Assembly (NCBI GenBank): GCA_030606465.1
Contig: JAUWGL010000064.1
Span: 1 to 5,783, forward strand
Direction of reading: 5' to 3'
DNA length: 5,783 nucleotides
From: Thermoplasmata archaeon
GTDB taxonomy: Archaea > Thermoplasmatota > E2 > DHVEG-1
Shown here: one piece after another, positions 5,100 through 5,783 of the stretch
How positions within the stretch are numbered: position 1 is the first letter of the stretch
How the letters are laid out: each line of letters starts with the position of its first letter
Made by a program: the position numbers and the translations under genes
Notes under the pieces: generated by a model
Database searches by the model: none
Seen by the model: the letters and a program-made list of their open reading frames with translations, nothing else
Told to the model about the DNA's origin: nothing

Positions 5100-5783
5100 T
5101 TAAGGTTTTGGCATCAATCTAAAACCTATTTCATAAGATTGAGGCTCATCACCCCAGTCATCTAAACAACGCTGAATCAACCGTCTACTACTCCAATACT
5201 GAGCATGCTTCCGCTTGTATCTCTCTAAGAGCTTTCTTTGATCCTTATTAGATACCTTAACTCCAAGTAGATAAGCCATCTCCTCAATAGCTCTATAGCT
5301 AATCACTCGATCTGGCTTCTCCCTAAAAAAAGCCTCAATAGTTACCTCTTCTCGACCAGGCAGGTAAAAAAATGTTTTGTCCTTATAACGGGCTGATCTA
5401 ATGATCGGGAATTTATGTTGAAGATTTCTTACTACAGGCACATTGAAGTCTGAAATAAGGTATCCATCATTCACTAATCTGTTCAATAGTTCTATACCGT
5501 GTTTCCGTATGATGTGATTTCCAGCGTATTTGTAACCTGGCATGCCTTTGGCCCAGGTTATTACTGTATGTGGTGAAACACCGTAAATCATTCCAGCTTC
5601 AGCCTTGGTATAGCCTTCTTTGATTTTTTTCAGAACCCTGACACGGATTTCAGGTGGATGCGCATTAGCTTTTAGAATATCCTTGCATCGTTTCTGAATA
5701 GTAGACGGGTGTACGTTATATTTTTTAGCTAGTTCTGTTGTGGTTTTACCTTGTTGTAGTTGTTTTTTGATTTCTTCAATATC
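5100..5783 (-). CDS. Helix-turn-helix DNA-binding protein, 5' end outside the window
   Basis: The frame is open from the window edge to the TAA at 5100, giving 227 visible residues. There is no ATG, GTG or TTG in frame before the Met at 5591, and the sequence upstream of that Met is clearly coding, so the true start lies beyond 5783. Residues 4-34 form one helix-turn-helix (GKTTTELAKKYNVHPSTIQK) and residues 46-78 a second (EGYTKAEAGMIYGVSPHTVI), the latter resembling resolvase or transposase-type HTH. Residues 95-141 look like a winged helix, with a helix ELLNRLVNDGYLI and a wing-like IIRSARYKDKTFFYL. A basic C-terminal segment (about 180-205, RKLLERYKRKHAQYW) follows. No catalytic domain is visible. 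It is likely a transcription factor or a transposase-derived DNA-binding protein. Its position just upstream of the protease, with the same orientation and a 147-base gap, is compatible with local regulation but does not show it. The exact family is not recognised. Confidence 0.72.
   Translation of the reverse strand, partial: DIEEIKKQLQQGKTTTELAKKYNVHPSTIQKRCKDILKANAHPPEIRVRVLKKIKEGYTKAEAGMIYGVSPHTVITWAKGMPGYKYAGNHIIRKHGIELLNRLVNDGYLISDFNVPVVRNLQHKFPIIRSARYKDKTFFYLPGREEVTIEAFFREKPDRVISYRAIEEMAYLLGVKVSNKDQRKLLERYKRKHAQYWSSRRLIQRCLDDWGDEPQSYEIGFRLMPKP

Overview
The window is AT-rich and every supported gene lies on the minus strand, so gene order is read from high to low coordinates. Several traits point to an archaeon, probably a Thermoplasmata-type lineage (for example marine benthic group D or relatives). 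There are TATA-like boxes about 55-60 bases upstream of two start codons. Gene ends carry U-rich tracts without GC hairpins, and start codons are preceded by GGAGGT-type ribosome binding sites. One gene is an archaeal-type TctA/DUF112 membrane protein. Two secreted proteins use a PKD-like domain ending in a 'VSMP' or 'TATMP' strand, a style I associate from memory with Thermoplasmata secretomes. The lineage is an inference; no rRNA or marker gene is present.

Layout in transcriptional order (right to left). (1) 5783-5100: the 3' part of a DNA-binding protein with two successive helix-turn-helix units and a winged-helix-like region, running off the window edge. (2) 4952-3624: a secreted papain-family (C1) cysteine protease with a complete catalytic set, a PKD domain and a special C-terminal tail. 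(3) 3623-3276: a 348-base intergenic region with a 70-bp imperfect direct repeat, one copy lying on the promoter of the next gene, and a structured inverted repeat between the copies. (4) 3275-2421: a secreted protein of unknown function whose C-terminus is a shortened PKD remnant plus the same tail as the protease. (5) 2198-1053: a TctA/DUF112-like multi-pass membrane protein that appears to lack the usual N-terminal helices. (6) 1052-519: a long AT-rich non-coding stretch with small repeats. (7) 518-12: a small secreted protein with a Gly/Asn-rich linker and a beta-sandwich-like domain.

The strongest unexplained signal is the roughly 32-residue C-terminal tail shared by the two neighbouring secreted proteins (core NTPFLxFLQNFLQNHP). 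It is similar at DNA level too (62 of 71 bases identical by hand alignment). It sits directly after the PKD fold, at the extreme C-terminus, on proteins with unrelated N-terminal parts. That is how a sorting, anchoring or assembly signal would be placed, and it does not resemble the PGF-CTERM/archaeosortase or LPXTG layouts. The promoter-proximal direct repeats with 11-bp-spaced half-sites suggest that the second secreted gene is under specific transcriptional control. The genes do not form an obvious single operon: the two secreted genes each have their own TATA box, RBS and U-rich end.
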